From: Sinorhizobium glycinis
GTDB lineage: Bacteria; Pseudomonadota; Alphaproteobacteria; Rhizobiales; Rhizobiaceae
Reading direction: 5' to 3'
Assembly: GCF_001651865.1 (NCBI RefSeq)
Contig: NZ_LPUX01000050.1
Span: 124,492 to 188,491, forward strand
Length of the DNA stretch: 64,000 nucleotides
Within the stretch, counting starts at the first letter, position 1. Each line of letters opens with the position of its first letter. Shown piece by piece: positions 1 through 8,350 of the stretch. Below the pieces are notes generated by a model that saw nothing but the letters and a program-made list of their open reading frames with translations, was not told the DNA's origin and did no database searches. Position numbers and translations under genes: made by a program.

Positions 1-1
1 G

Positions 2-316
2 ACCGGGCGCACGCTCTATATCCTCGACGAGCCGACAACCGGCTTGCATTTCCATGATGTAGCCAAACTTCTTGAAGTTCTGCATGAGCTCGTCAACCAG
101 GGTAATTCCGTGGTTGTGATCGAGCACAATCTCGAGGTCATCAAGACGGCCGACTGGGTCATCGACTTCGGGCCGGAAGGCGGCGACGGGGGGGGCGAAG
201 TCATTGCGAAAGGAACGCCGGAAGACGTCGTGAAGGAACCGCGCTCCTATACCGGGCAATTCCTGAAAGAGCTTCTGGGACGGCGATCGGTAACGAAGGT
301 GGTGGCGGCCGAGTGA
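2..316 (+). CDS. uvrA: UvrA excinuclease ATPase subunit, C-terminal fragment (5' truncated by window)
   Basis: Only the last ~104 codons are present; the reading frame is open from base 2. The fragment shows the second ABC ATPase half of UvrA: Walker B and D-loop ([14 protein letters not shown]), then the H-loop segment [25 protein letters not shown], which is diagnostic for UvrA. UvrA is the damage-recognition ATPase of UvrABC nucleotide excision repair in the cytoplasm. The tail after QFLKELL is short, as in canonical UvrA. A run of eight G near base 188 is read in frame without disruption. Identification is firm; the rest of the gene lies upstream of the window. Confidence 0.95.
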   Translation, partial: TGRTLYILDEPTTGLHFHDVAKLLEVLHELVNQGNSVVVIEHNLEVIKTADWVIDFGPEGGDGGGEVIAKGTPEDVVKEPRSYTGQFLKELLGRRSVTKVVAAE

Positions 317-422
317 TCGGCAGCGCGCATTAAGGCGGGGCACCGACGCTTCCCGCAAGGCTTGCGTGTCGTATCGGTTCGTCTTGCGGATGAGAGGCAC
401 GGGCGGCCTTGAGGAGGAAGTG

Positions 423-1226
423 ATGGCAGAAACCGGAAAGATTCGCGTCGGCATCGGCGGCTGGAATTTCGAGCCTTGGGAAGGCAGCTTTTATCCCTCC
501 GACCTTCCTAGAAAGCGGCAGCTCGAATTCGCCGGCAAGGAGCTACGCGCGATCGAGGTCAACGGCACCTACTACAGTTCGCAGAAGCCGGAGACTTTCG
601 CCAAATGGGCCGCGGAGGTGCCGGATGGCTTCATCTTCTCTTTGAAAGCCAGCCGCTACGTGACGAATCGCAAGGTGCTGGCGGAAGCCGGCGAATCCAT
701 GGTGCGATTCCTGACGCAAGGTTTGACGGAGCTCGGCGACCGGCTTGGCCCCATACTCTGGCAGTTCGCGCCAACCAAGAAATTCGAGCCGGAAGACTTC
801 GAGGGCTTCTTGAAGCTGCTGCCTGAAAAGCAGGACGGTCTGAGGCTCCGCCACGTCGTCGAAGTCCGCCATCCTTCCTTCCAGGTGTCGGAGTTCGTCG
901 AGCTCCTTGATAAATACAAGGCGGCTGTGGTGCTCGCGGAGCACGAGGACTACCCGATGATCGCCGACGTGACCGCGGACTTCGTCTATGCGCGGCTGCA
1001 GAAGGGCAGCGACGAAGTCAAGACCTGCTATCCCCCGGCGGGCCTCGACCTCTGGGCCGAAAGGCTCAAGACCTTTGCCGCCGGCGGCGAGCCGGAGGGG
1101 CTGGAAAAGAGCGCGCCTGATCGGAAAGCGGAGAAGGCGCCGCGCGACGTCTTTGCCTTTTTCATCAGCTCGGGCAAGGTCAATGCGCCGAACGGCGCGC
1201 GGGAATTGCAGAAGCGGGTGGGCTAA
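423..1226 (+). CDS. DUF72 (YecE-like) TIM-barrel protein
   Basis: 267 aa. ATG 423 is preferred over an upstream in-frame ATG at 366 because GAGGAGG lies a few bases before it and the protein then starts with the family's usual IRVGIGGWNFEPW. DUF72 hallmarks are the N-terminal G(W/T)xYxxW-type segment, FYP, VNGTYY, and FSLKASRYVTN, followed later by the LGPILWQF and VEVRHPSF strands. The family is a TIM barrel of uncertain biochemical function, widespread in bacteria. It follows uvrA by ~105 bp in the same direction, but nothing in the sequence links it functionally to repair. Confidence 0.9.
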   Translation: MAETGKIRVGIGGWNFEPWEGSFYPSDLPRKRQLEFAGKELRAIEVNGTYYSSQKPETFAKWAAEVPDGFIFSLKASRYVTNRKVLAEAGESMVRFLTQGLTELGDRLGPILWQFAPTKKFEPEDFEGFLKLLPEKQDGLRLRHVVEVRHPSFQVSEFVELLDKYKAAVVLAEHEDYPMIADVTADFVYARLQKGSDEVKTCYPPAGLDLWAERLKTFAAGGEPEGLEKSAPDRKAEKAPRDVFAFFISSGKVNAPNGARELQKRVG

Positions 1227-1735
1227 CGCGCCCGCAGAGAGCCGATCGGGTCCCGGATTGCGGGGGGGCCGCGCTGGCACCAAATGTAGTCCGCCGAATC
1301 GCGAACAGAGCGCTTCACACTCCGGCGTTCTCCGCAATCGCGGGCAGCGCTGCGGAATGTCCCTTACCTGTTTTTTTACCCATGAAAACTCTGATTTTCC
1401 CCGCGTGGTCTCCGCCTGTTGCAAGACCGCCACCGGAAGTCCCTGATTTTCAACGGCTTGGTTGATGTCCCCGTTTTCCACAATCCATCCACACAAGATA
1501 TAGCGCTCAAAATTCCGTCACAAACCACCCCTTGACGCCCAAAGCCGATTCACAGTTAATGGATTGCACGTTGCGACGGCGGCGAACCGGGAAGTTGAGA
1601 GGCCGGTTCATCCCCCAAATCGTCGGTTCTGGCATGTGGCTGAAGCGGATGCTCCCGCGTCGCCGCAGCGGCGGAATTTTTGCGCGATTTAGAGGACGCC
1701 GAAGCGACAATCAGGCTGGCATAAAGAATCTGTTA
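1227..1735. other. Gene-free stretch upstream of the nrdJ regulatory region
   Basis: No ORF here has convincing codon usage or a recognisable product. A single NrdR-like 16-mer, ACACAAGATATAGCGC, lies at 1491-1506. A TTGACG hexamer at 1532-1537 could be a weak -35. A T-rich patch (TTTTTTT) near 1371 has no associated hairpin. The rest shows no repeat or structured element that I can see. Confidence 0.5.
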
Positions 1736-1782
1736 ATACTATATTTAGTGTTTGCAGGCAGCTTCACCACAAGATACTGGAT
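1736..1782 (+). promoter_or_regulatory. Tandem NrdR boxes upstream of nrdJ, overlapping a CTATAT -10 element
   Basis: Box 1 (1736-1751) reads ATACTATATTTAGTGT and box 2 (1767-1782) reads CCACAAGATACTGGAT. The recalled NrdR consensus is roughly ACACWATATMTWGTGT; box 1 differs at about one position and box 2 at several. Their starts are 31 bp apart, about three helical turns, which is the classical arrangement for paired NrdR sites. Box 1 contains CTATAT (1739-1744), the rhizobial -10 hexamer, so repressor binding would block the promoter. NrdR is the ATP/dATP-sensing repressor of ribonucleotide reductase genes. The boxes end ~108 bp before the nrdJ start. Confidence 0.75.
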
Positions 1783-1890
1783 GCCCGGGTTTGGGTTTCC
1801 TCACGGAACGGACGCTGAAGCTGGCTGCGACTACCTCGCGGCCGGGCGAGATTAACTGCGCCTTGGCGCATGGCAACAAAGGACGGGACA

Positions 1891-4800
1891 ATGAAGATCG
1901 AACGTCGTTTCACGAAGGCAGGGCAATCGGCCTATGCCGAGATAGAGTTCCGCAAGGCGACGAGCGAGATCAAGAATCCGGACGGGTCGATCGTCTTCCG
2001 TCTCGCGGATATCGACGTGCCGGCGCAGTTCTCCCAGGTCGCCGCCGACATTCTCGCGCAGAAATATTTCCGCAAGGCGGGCGTGCCGGCCAAGCTGAAG
2101 CGTGTCGAGGAAAACGACGTGCCCTCCTTCCTGTGGCGCGCGATTCCCGACACGGAAGCGCTGAAGGCGCTGCCGAAGGACGAGCAATACGGTTCCGAAA
2201 CCGACGCCCGGCAGGTTTTCGATCGGCTGGCCGGCACCTGGGCCTATTGGGGCTGGAAGGGCGGCTATTTCGAAACGGAAGAGGACGCCAGCGCCTTCCG
2301 CGACGAGCTCGCCTATATGCTTGCCACCCAGCGCGTCGCGCCGAACTCGCCGCAATGGTTCAACACCGGCCTGCACTGGGCCTATGGCATCGACGGTCCC
2401 GGTCAGGGTCATTTCTATGTCGACCCCTTCACCGGCAAGCTCACCAAGTCGAAGTCGGCCTACGAACACCCGCAGCCGCATGCCTGCTTCATCCAGTCGG
2501 TCGGCGACGACCTCGTCAACGAGGGCGGCATCATGGACCTCTGGGTGCGCGAGGCGCGCCTCTTCAAATACGGCTCGGGCACCGGCTCCAACTTCTCGCA
2601 TCTGCGCGCCGAGGGCGAAAAGCTCTCGGGCGGCGGCAAGTCCTCCGGGCTCATGAGTTTCCTGAAGATCGGCGACCGCGCCGCCGGCGCCATCAAATCG
2701 GGCGGCACGACGCGGCGCGCCGCCAAGATGGTGGTCGTCGACATCGACCATCCGGATATCGAGGATTACATCAACTGGAAGGTCAAGGAAGAGCAGAAGG
2801 TCGCGGCTCTCGTCACCGGTTCCAAGATCGTCGCCAAGCACCTGAAGGCGATCATGAAGGCCTGCGTCAATTGCGACGGCAGCGACGATGCCTGCTTCGA
2901 CCCGAAGCAGAACCCGGCGCTGAAGCGCGAGATCCGCGCCGCCAAGCAGGCGCTGGTGCCGGAGAACTACGTCAAGCGCGTCATCCAGTTCGCCCGCCAG
3001 GGCTACAGGGACATTGAGTTCAAAACCTACGACACGGACTGGGATTCGGAAGCCTACCTGACCGTCTCCGGCCAGAACTCCAACAACTCCGTTTCGATCA
3101 AGGACGACTTCCTGCGCGCCGTCGAAGCGGATGGCGAATGGAACCTGACGGCCCGCAAGGACGGTCGCGTCATGAAGACGTTGAAGGCCCGCGACCTCTG
3201 GGAATCGATTTCCTATGCCGCCTGGGCGTCAGCCGATCCGGGCCTGCACTTCAACACGACGATGAACGACTGGCACACCTGCCCGGCGGCCGGCCCGATC
3301 CGCGCCTCGAACCCGTGCTCGGAATACATGTTCCTCGACGACACGGCCTGCAACCTCGCATCGCTCAACCTGATGCAGTTCAAGGATGCCGCCACCAAGC
3401 GGATCAACATCGCCGATTACGAACATGCCGTCCGTCTCTGGACGGTCGTTCTCGAAGTCTCGGTGATGATGGCGCAGTTCCCGTCGCGCGAGATCGCCGA
3501 GCTTTCCTATGAATACCGCACGCTCGGCCTCGGCTATGCCAATATCGGCGGCCTGCTGATGTCGTCCGGCATCCCCTATGACTCGACCGAGGGCCGCGCC
3601 ATCGCCGGCGCGCTGACGGCGATCATGACCGGTGTCGCCTACGCGACCTCGGCCGAGATCTCGGCTAAGCTCGGCCCCTTCCCCGGCTTTGCGCCGAACC
3701 GCGACAGCATGCTGCGGGTCATGCGCAACCACCGCCGCGCCGCCCATGGCGAGATCGCCGGCTATGAGGGCCTGTCGGTCAACCCGGTCGCGCTCATCCA
3801 TGCCGATTGCCCGGATCAGGAGCTGATCGCCCACGCCACGAGCGCCTGGGACAAGGCCGTCGAACTTGGCGAGAAGCATGGCTACCGCAACGCCCAGGCC
3901 ACCGTGATCGCGCCGACCGGCACGATCGGCCTCGTCATGGATTGCGACACCACCGGCATCGAGCCTGATTTCGCGCTGGTGAAGTTCAAGAAGCTCGCCG
4001 GCGGCGGCTACTTCAAGATCATCAACCGCGCCGTGCCGGAGGCGCTGCGCACGCTCGGCTATTCGGAGAGCCAGATCGCCGAAATCGAGGCCTATGCGGT
4101 CGGCCACGGCAACCTCAACCAGGCGCCGGCCATCAACCCGACGACGCTGAAGGCAAAGGGCTTCACGGACGAGAAGGTCGATGCCGTCAATGCGGCGCTG
4201 AAATCCGCCTTCGACATCAAGTTTGTCTTCAACCAGTGGACGCTCGGCGCCGACTTCCTCAAGGGCGCGCTTAAGGTCACCGACGAGCAGCTTGCCTCGA
4301 TGGAGTTCAATCTGCTCGAGCACCTCGGCTTCTCGAGGAAGGATATCGAAGCGGCGAACATCCATGTCTGCGGCGCGATGACGCTCGAAGGCGCTCCGTT
4401 CCTGAAGGCCGAGCACCTGCCGGTCTTCGACTGCGCCAATCCCTGCGGCAAGATCGGTAAGCGCTACCTGTCGGTCGAAAGCCATATCCGCATGATGGCG
4501 GCCGCCCAGCCGTTCATCTCGGGTGCGATCTCCAAGACGATCAACATGCCGAACGAGGCGACCGTCGAGGATTGCAAGAACGCCTATATGTTGTCCTGGA
4601 AGCTGGCACTGAAAGCCAACGCCCTCTATCGCGACGGCTCCAAGCTGTCGCAGCCGCTGAACGCCTCGCTGATCGAGGACGAGGAGGACGATGAGGCGAT
4701 CGAGGAACTGCTTCAGGCGCCGGCCGCCGCGCAAGCGGTCGCCGTTAGCGAGAAGATCGTCGAGCGCATCATCGAGAAAGTGGTACGGGCTCGCGAAAAA

Positions 4801-5682
4801 CTGCCGAACCGCCGCCAGGGCTATACCCAGAAGGCGATCGTCGGCGGCCACAAGGTCTACTTGCGCACCGGCGAATTCGGCGACGGCCGCCTCGGCGAGA
4901 TCTTCATCGACATGCACAAGGAAGGCGCCGCGTTCCGTGCGATGATGAACAACTTCGCCATCGCCATCTCGCTCGGCCTGCAATATGGCGTCCCGCTCGA
5001 GGAATATGTGGAGGCCTTCACCTTCACCAAGTTCGAGCCGGCCGGCATGGTCCAGGGCAACGACGCGATCAAGAACGCCACGTCGATCCTCGACTATGTG
5101 TTCCGCGAACTCGCCGTCTCCTATCTCGGGCGCCACGACCTTGCCCATGTCGACACCTCCGACTTCAGCAACACGGCGCTCGGCCGCGGCATTCAGGAAG
5201 GCAAGACCAACCTCGTGTCGACCGGCTGGACTCGCGGCTACAAGCCGACGATCGTCGGCGGCACGGGCGACCGCTCGGAGCCGAAAGGTGCCTCCACCGG
5301 CACGCCGGCCCGCGCCTCCGGCGGCGCCACGGTGACCTCGATCGCCGGCAATGCGGTCCGCAAGCTGGAGCCGGCAACCGCCGCCGCCACCTCGGAAGTC
5401 GTCGCCTTCAAACGCGACTACGAGGAGCGCGCCGCCGAACTTGCCGAGGAGATCGCCGGCGAAGTGGAACAGGAGGTGACCGCCCTCTTCTCCGACAAGG
5501 CCGCAGCGGAAGCCGCTTCCGCCAAATCCGAGGCCAAGAAGGTCGAAGCCGAGCGCCGCGCCCGCTCGATCATGCAGGGCTACACCGGCAACATGTGCTC
5601 CGAGTGCCAGAACTTCACGATGGTGAGGAACGGCACGTGCGAGAAGTGCGATACCTGTGGTGCGACGAGCGGGTGCAGCTGA
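1891..5682 (+). CDS. nrdJ: Adenosylcobalamin-dependent (class II) ribonucleoside-diphosphate reductase
   Basis: 1263 aa. It reduces ribonucleotides to deoxyribonucleotides using adenosylcobalamin to generate the active-site thiyl radical. The start at 1891 (MKIERRFTK) has GGACGGG just upstream; an ATG at 1870 is possible but less likely. Visible family segments are [19 protein letters not shown] near residue 150, [12 protein letters not shown] near 230, and [16 protein letters not shown] near 473 with the catalytic Cys. A long linker is followed by a C-terminal tail with CSECQNF and CEKCDTCG thiol motifs that likely re-reduce the active site. The length suits the long rhizobial NrdJ form. Paired NrdR boxes upstream indicate repression at high dATP. 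No cobalamin riboswitch is visible, as expected for a B12-dependent enzyme. Confidence 0.96.
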   Translation: MKIERRFTKAGQSAYAEIEFRKATSEIKNPDGSIVFRLADIDVPAQFSQVAADILAQKYFRKAGVPAKLKRVEENDVPSFLWRAIPDTEALKALPKDEQYGSETDARQVFDRLAGTWAYWGWKGGYFETEEDASAFRDELAYMLATQRVAPNSPQWFNTGLHWAYGIDGPGQGHFYVDPFTGKLTKSKSAYEHPQPHACFIQSVGDDLVNEGGIMDLWVREARLFKYGSGTGSNFSHLRAEGEKLSGGGKSSGLMSFLKIGDRAAGAIKSGGTTRRAAKMVVVDIDHPDIEDYINWKVKEEQKVAALVTGSKIVAKHLKAIMKACVNCDGSDDACFDPKQNPALKREIRAAKQALVPENYVKRVIQFARQGYRDIEFKTYDTDWDSEAYLTVSGQNSNNSVSIKDDFLRAVEADGEWNLTARKDGRVMKTLKARDLWESISYAAWASADPGLHFNTTMNDWHTCPAAGPIRASNPCSEYMFLDDTACNLASLNLMQFKDAATKRINIADYEHAVRLWTVVLEVSVMMAQFPSREIAELSYEYRTLGLGYANIGGLLMSSGIPYDSTEGRAIAGALTAIMTGVAYATSAEISAKLGPFPGFAPNRDSMLRVMRNHRRAAHGEIAGYEGLSVNPVALIHADCPDQELIAHATSAWDKAVELGEKHGYRNAQATVIAPTGTIGLVMDCDTTGIEPDFALVKFKKLAGGGYFKIINRAVPEALRTLGYSESQIAEIEAYAVGHGNLNQAPAINPTTLKAKGFTDEKVDAVNAALKSAFDIKFVFNQWTLGADFLKGALKVTDEQLASMEFNLLEHLGFSRKDIEAANIHVCGAMTLEGAPFLKAEHLPVFDCANPCGKIGKRYLSVESHIRMMAAAQPFISGAISKTINMPNEATVEDCKNAYMLSWKLALKANALYRDGSKLSQPLNASLIEDEEDDEAIEELLQAPAAAQAVAVSEKIVERIIEKVVRAREKLPNRRQGYTQKAIVGGHKVYLRTGEFGDGRLGEIFIDMHKEGAAFRAMMNNFAIAISLGLQYGVPLEEYVEAFTFTKFEPAGMVQGNDAIKNATSILDYVFRELAVSYLGRHDLAHVDTSDFSNTALGRGIQEGKTNLVSTGWTRGYKPTIVGGTGDRSEPKGASTGTPARASGGATVTSIAGNAVRKLEPATAAATSEVVAFKRDYEERAAELAEEIAGEVEQEVTALFSDKAAAEAASAKSEAKKVEAERRARSIMQGYTGNMCSECQNFTMVRNGTCEKCDTCGATSGCS

Positions 5683-5930
5683 GCATCGGTACGGGCAGCA
5701 GCAGCCGCAGCAGGCGGCAGCCAGCAAACAATAACTCAACTGCCGGAAGGGGTCCCGCACAAATGTCGCGGGGCCTCTTGGGAGACGGAGGTAGAGCCAG
5801 GCCTCAAGGAGCCCATTTGAGTCTTCAACAGTTCGGCGGATCAACGCTGCGTCCACGTGAATTCCGATGGACTGACGGTTGCGGATACCCCAATTTATCT
5901 CTCGCTAGACGAATCAGAATCGGAGACTCC

Positions 5931-6095
5931 ATGCCCCTCAAACGTCTGATCGCCACTGCTCTCGCAGTGGCGGCCCTCTCCGCCTGCGCAAGCACTGGCG
6001 GCGCCGGCAACACGACCTACGCGCAATGGTACGGACCAAACCCTGTTCCCGATTTCAGCGCCGCGACACCCGGCGGTGTGCGCATGGCCTACTGA
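5931..6095 (+). CDS. Small lipoprotein, 54 aa, unknown function
   Basis: ATG 5931 is preceded by CGGAGAC at good spacing. The protein starts with a basic n-region (MPLKRL), a hydrophobic stretch and a lipobox LSAC, so cysteine 20 would be the lipidated first residue of the mature ~35-aa protein. The mature part is Gly/Thr/Pro rich (NTTYAQWYGPNPVPDFS) and shows no domain. It lies ~250 bp after nrdJ and before a GNAT gene. Short lipoproteins of this kind are common and uncharacterised in Rhizobiaceae. The lipobox is seen directly; function is unknown. Confidence 0.75.
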   Translation: MPLKRLIATALAVAALSACASTGGAGNTTYAQWYGPNPVPDFSAATPGGVRMAY

Positions 6096-6169
6096 CCGGC
6101 TGATCTTGTCATCGGACACCCGCGTGGTGTCTGGTGATCACCGGATCGGCCGAAAGACGGATTTAAGCC

Positions 6170-6598
6170 TTGTCAGCTCCCATCCTCGACATCATTCCAG
6201 ACACCCCAAACCCCGACGACATTCGCGCCATCGTCGCGACGCTCGACGCCTACAACAGTGCCAATAGCGGCATGGTCGACCTGCCCGGCTTTGCCGTCAT
6301 CATCCGCGATCCGAAAACGCGCACTGCAACCGGCGGCCTCTATGCGACCGACGGCTACGGCTGGGCCTTCATCAGATATCTCGCTGTTCCGGACGAATAT
6401 CGCGGCCAGGGGCTCGGGCGGCGGCTGATGGAAGAGGCAGAAAAGATCGCCAGGGACCGTGGCTATATCGGCCTGTGGCTGGACACATTCGAATTCCAGG
6501 CGCGTCCCTTCTATGAGAAGCTCGGCTTCGAGCTCTTCGGCGAACTCGAGGGCGGCAAGAACGCCATTCCACGCTATTTTCTCAAGAAGCGTTTTTGA
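6170..6598 (+). CDS. GNAT family N-acetyltransferase
   Basis: 142 aa from a TTG start at 6170; no in-frame ATG gives the full domain. The acetyl-CoA binding motif A is clear at residues ~78-86 (YRGQGLGRR), preceded by the beta-4 strand FIRYLAVP. It is followed by LWLDTFEFQARPFYEKLGFELFGEL, the typical GNAT motif B. The acceptor substrate cannot be read from sequence. It resembles the rhizobial group of small stand-alone GNATs. A strong hairpin with a T-rich tail lies ~130 bp downstream and may end its transcript. Confidence 0.85.
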   Translation: MSAPILDIIPDTPNPDDIRAIVATLDAYNSANSGMVDLPGFAVIIRDPKTRTATGGLYATDGYGWAFIRYLAVPDEYRGQGLGRRLMEEAEKIARDRGYIGLWLDTFEFQARPFYEKLGFELFGELEGGKNAIPRYFLKKRF

Positions 6599-6727
6599 GC
6601 AGCTTGCGCCCGGACGCTGCCGGGATGATCACTTGAATTCCGGCTGATCGTCCCCATCTATCCGTCACCACCCGTATCGAGGACCGCTGCGCCGACATCC
6701 GTCGAGCGCCTTCGCGTCTTCCGGGTT

Positions 6728-6767
6728 AGAAGGGCGCTCCCCGCACGGGTTGAGCGCCCTTCTTGTT
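6728..6767 (+). terminator. Rho-independent terminator (12-bp stem, T-rich tail)
   Basis: A perfect 12-bp stem, AGAAGGGCGCTC at 6728-6739 paired with GAGCGCCCTTCT at 6752-6763, is followed by TGTTTT on the plus strand. It lies between the GNAT gene (+) and the 36-aa lipoprotein gene (-). The T tail is only on the plus side, so it mainly serves the GNAT transcript, although the stem may also stop the opposing one. Confidence 0.8.
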
Positions 6768-6821
6768 TTGCCGCGCCGGAATCACTCCAACACCGGACCT
6801 CGACCGTTCCGGGCTTCGCGG

Positions 6822-6932
6822 TCACCGCGGCGGGACGATGCCCTGGTAATACTCGCCTTCGCCGCCGACATGCACCGTTTGCGAGCATGCCGTGAGCGTT
6901 GCGAGTGCCACCAACAATATGATCCTGCGCAT
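6822..6932 (-). CDS. Very small lipoprotein, 36 aa
   Basis: On the minus strand, ATG at 6930-6932 opens a 37-codon frame ending TGA at 6822. It encodes a basic start (MRRIILL), a hydrophobic core, then lipobox LTAC with Cys16, and a mature tail of about 21 residues, SQTVHVGGEGEYYQGIVPP. A purine-rich GGGACGAGG precedes the start. The complete type II signal peptide with correctly placed cysteine argues that this is a real gene, perhaps an entericidin-like or lipoprotein toxin-type peptide, but no family can be named. It is short enough to be missed by length-filtered gene callers. Confidence 0.6.
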   Translation of the reverse strand: MRRIILLVALATLTACSQTVHVGGEGEYYQGIVPPR

Positions 6933-7058
6933 GAGCCTCGTCCCTTTCTAACGGATTGACGAGCATTGATATTCCGGGTTTCGCGCGGGATCAATTCTCT
7001 TGCCTGTGATCCTTCACCACCGGCCCCATTTCACCGATCGTAGCGGCCTCAACTCGGT

Positions 7059-7490
7059 CTACTGAGCCTTCATGACCTGTCCGCGGATTTCGCCGTCCGG
7101 GTTGGCGGCGGTATGCAGGTTCACGTAGAGGCGCCCTTCGGTCAGCGCCGACGCTTGCGCCTCGTCCAAGGTCGCCGAGCCCTTTGCGAGTGCCGACACG
7201 TCGATCGGCACGATGGGTGGCGCGTTCTCTCCCGGGCCGGCAGGTCCATGGAAATGCGCCGCGCTCACGTCACCGCTCAAGCCGGAGTGCTCGATCGTCC
7301 AGGACAGATTCTTGCTTTCGGAATCATAGGTAATGTTGGCCATCCCCGTCGCACTGGTTTGAACCGGCGGCACCTCCTCGCTTCCCTTGAGCTCCGCCAT
7401 GAACTTCATCTGCTCTGCGTAGCCGCCTGATGCGGCGGCGAGAAAACTCACCACTGCAATGACACCGATTTTCAAAGCTCTCGGCTGCAT
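7059..7490 (-). CDS. Secreted CHRD-domain protein
   Basis: 143 aa. ATG 7490 has GGAGGAG at ideal spacing; a TTG 15 bases upstream would place the Shine-Dalgarno inside the gene. A Sec signal peptide (MQPRALKIGVIAVVSFLAAASGGYA) precedes a single CHRD domain: MKFMAELKGSEEVPPVQTSATG, AAHFHGPAGPGENAP, and the C-terminal GRLYVNLHTAANPDGEIRGQV. CHRD domains occur in chordin and many secreted bacterial proteins; biochemical function is unknown. It stands alone, convergent or divergent to its neighbours, so context is uninformative. Confidence 0.9.
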   Translation of the reverse strand: MQPRALKIGVIAVVSFLAAASGGYAEQMKFMAELKGSEEVPPVQTSATGMANITYDSESKNLSWTIEHSGLSGDVSAAHFHGPAGPGENAPPIVPIDVSALAKGSATLDEAQASALTEGRLYVNLHTAANPDGEIRGQVMKAQ

Positions 7491-7920
7491 AATTCGCTCC
7501 TCCAAATTTTTAGATGGTCCGGTTCTGCGATGCGCTTCGCCTGCCAGGTGTACTTACATATGGCGCGCACAACCGGCGACCAGAGGGAGCGAACGGGAGA
7601 AGTTTCGACTGCTGGCTCCAGACGTCTTCCCAAGCTCTTTTTTTCTCTTATTTCCCCTCCACCTCCTCTGCCCAGCTTTCGCGCCGCTCTCGCCGTTGAG
7701 GAAGAGCAACACGGTTTCGAGAAGCTTCGGCAAAACGAAGATGTCGTTATGGGTGAGACCGGGCAGGATCGCCAGCCGGCAGCCTGGCCGAAATTATCTC
7801 GCAGGGCCCGCAAGTCCTGCAAGACGCTAGGATTTGGTTCAAATCCGACCACCGGATTTCACCGGGCCTCAAGCGAAGTCTGGCACAGAGAAAGGAGGAC
7901 TGTGGTAACAGGCGAATAGA
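7491..7920. other. Intergenic stretch with hydrolase remnant and a leader mini-ORF
   Basis: Apart from the alpha/beta-hydrolase remnant at 7660-7788, the stretch holds no intact gene. Near its end, AAAGGAGG at 7891-7898 precedes GTG 7902, which opens a five-codon frame ending TAG at 7917-7919, one base before a TTG at 7921. A perfect local inverted repeat GGATTTG-GTT-CAAATCC lies around 7830-7846, without a T tract. Confidence 0.4.
7660..7788 (-). pseudogene. Remnant of an alpha/beta-hydrolase gene (C-terminal end only)
   Basis: In one minus-strand frame, bases ~7783 down to ~7680 read RLAILPGLTHNDIFVLPKLL followed by ETVLLFLNGESG. This is the typical ending of small alpha/beta hydrolases: the catalytic His in LPGxTHxDIF, then a last helix ending VLPFL. 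An in-frame TAA lies a few codons upstream of RLAILPG and no start or nucleophile elbow is present. Past the family part, the frame runs into low-complexity basic sequence. I read it as a decayed gene fragment; the similarity is from memory and could be tested by a translated search. Confidence 0.5.
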
Positions 7921-8301
7921 TTGACCCAGGTCGTTACAGTTTCCGCAACGACAGCGGCCTATGCGGCGGACGCCGTCAAGCCGTCCGCGCGTGTGCGCGG
8001 TGACGGTCCGGCCGATGAAGCCATTACTTTGCTTGCTGCACGGCCGCAGGCGCAGTCGGTCCTTGCGCCGGCGACCCGCAGGGCGAAAGGCGCCCTGCCC
8101 CTGGGGCTGATGCTGATCAGTGCCGGAATGCGTTCGCCCCAGGAGAGCGAGGCCGAGACTTTGCGCCGCTACCTCGAATTCATGCAGGACGAGGAAAGCG
8201 GCGATCGCGGGGAAGACCAGCGGGGCGAACCGGCAGCCGATGAAGAGGAGAAAGGCGACGAAATCGCCGCCATGCTCGACCAGCTCATTCAAGGGGACTG
8301 A
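7921..8301 (+). CDS. Hypothetical protein with acidic C-terminus
   Basis: 126 aa from TTG 7921. The only strong ribosome binding site (AAAGGAGG, 7891-7898) serves a five-codon upstream frame whose TAG ends one base before this TTG, so translational coupling is possible. The protein has an Ala-rich N-terminal half, a GALPLGLMLISAGM hydrophobic segment near residue 60, and a very acidic tail (EDQRGEPAADEEEKGDEIAAMLDQL). I recognise no family. The opposite strand also has a long frame, but the acidic amphipathic ending favours the plus strand. Confidence 0.45.
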   Translation: MTQVVTVSATTAAYAADAVKPSARVRGDGPADEAITLLAARPQAQSVLAPATRRAKGALPLGLMLISAGMRSPQESEAETLRRYLEFMQDEESGDRGEDQRGEPAADEEEKGDEIAAMLDQLIQGD

Positions 8302-8350
8302 TGTTGGAGCGGGTCAACCACCCGCTCCCCGAAGTCGCAAATCGGAAAAC

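Noticed and set aside
1870..1890. Upstream ATG for nrdJ at 1870
   Set aside because: The GGACGGG ribosome site serves ATG 1891, and family members begin near MKIERRFT.
5738..5790. Possible terminator after nrdJ (AAGGGGTCCCGC ... GCGGGGCCTCTT)
   Set aside because: The arms have several mismatches and no T tract follows.
3229..5856. Long minus-strand open frame of 875 codons opposite nrdJ
   Set aside because: It lies antisense to a gene with unmistakable NrdJ motifs. High-GC third positions create long antisense frames, and its translation is rich in Arg/Gly/Asp with no domain.
7826..7850. tRNA-like T-arm string GGTTCAAATCC
   Set aside because: It forms part of a 7-bp stem with a 3-nt loop rather than a 5-bp T stem with 7-nt loop, and no acceptor, D or anticodon arms exist around it.
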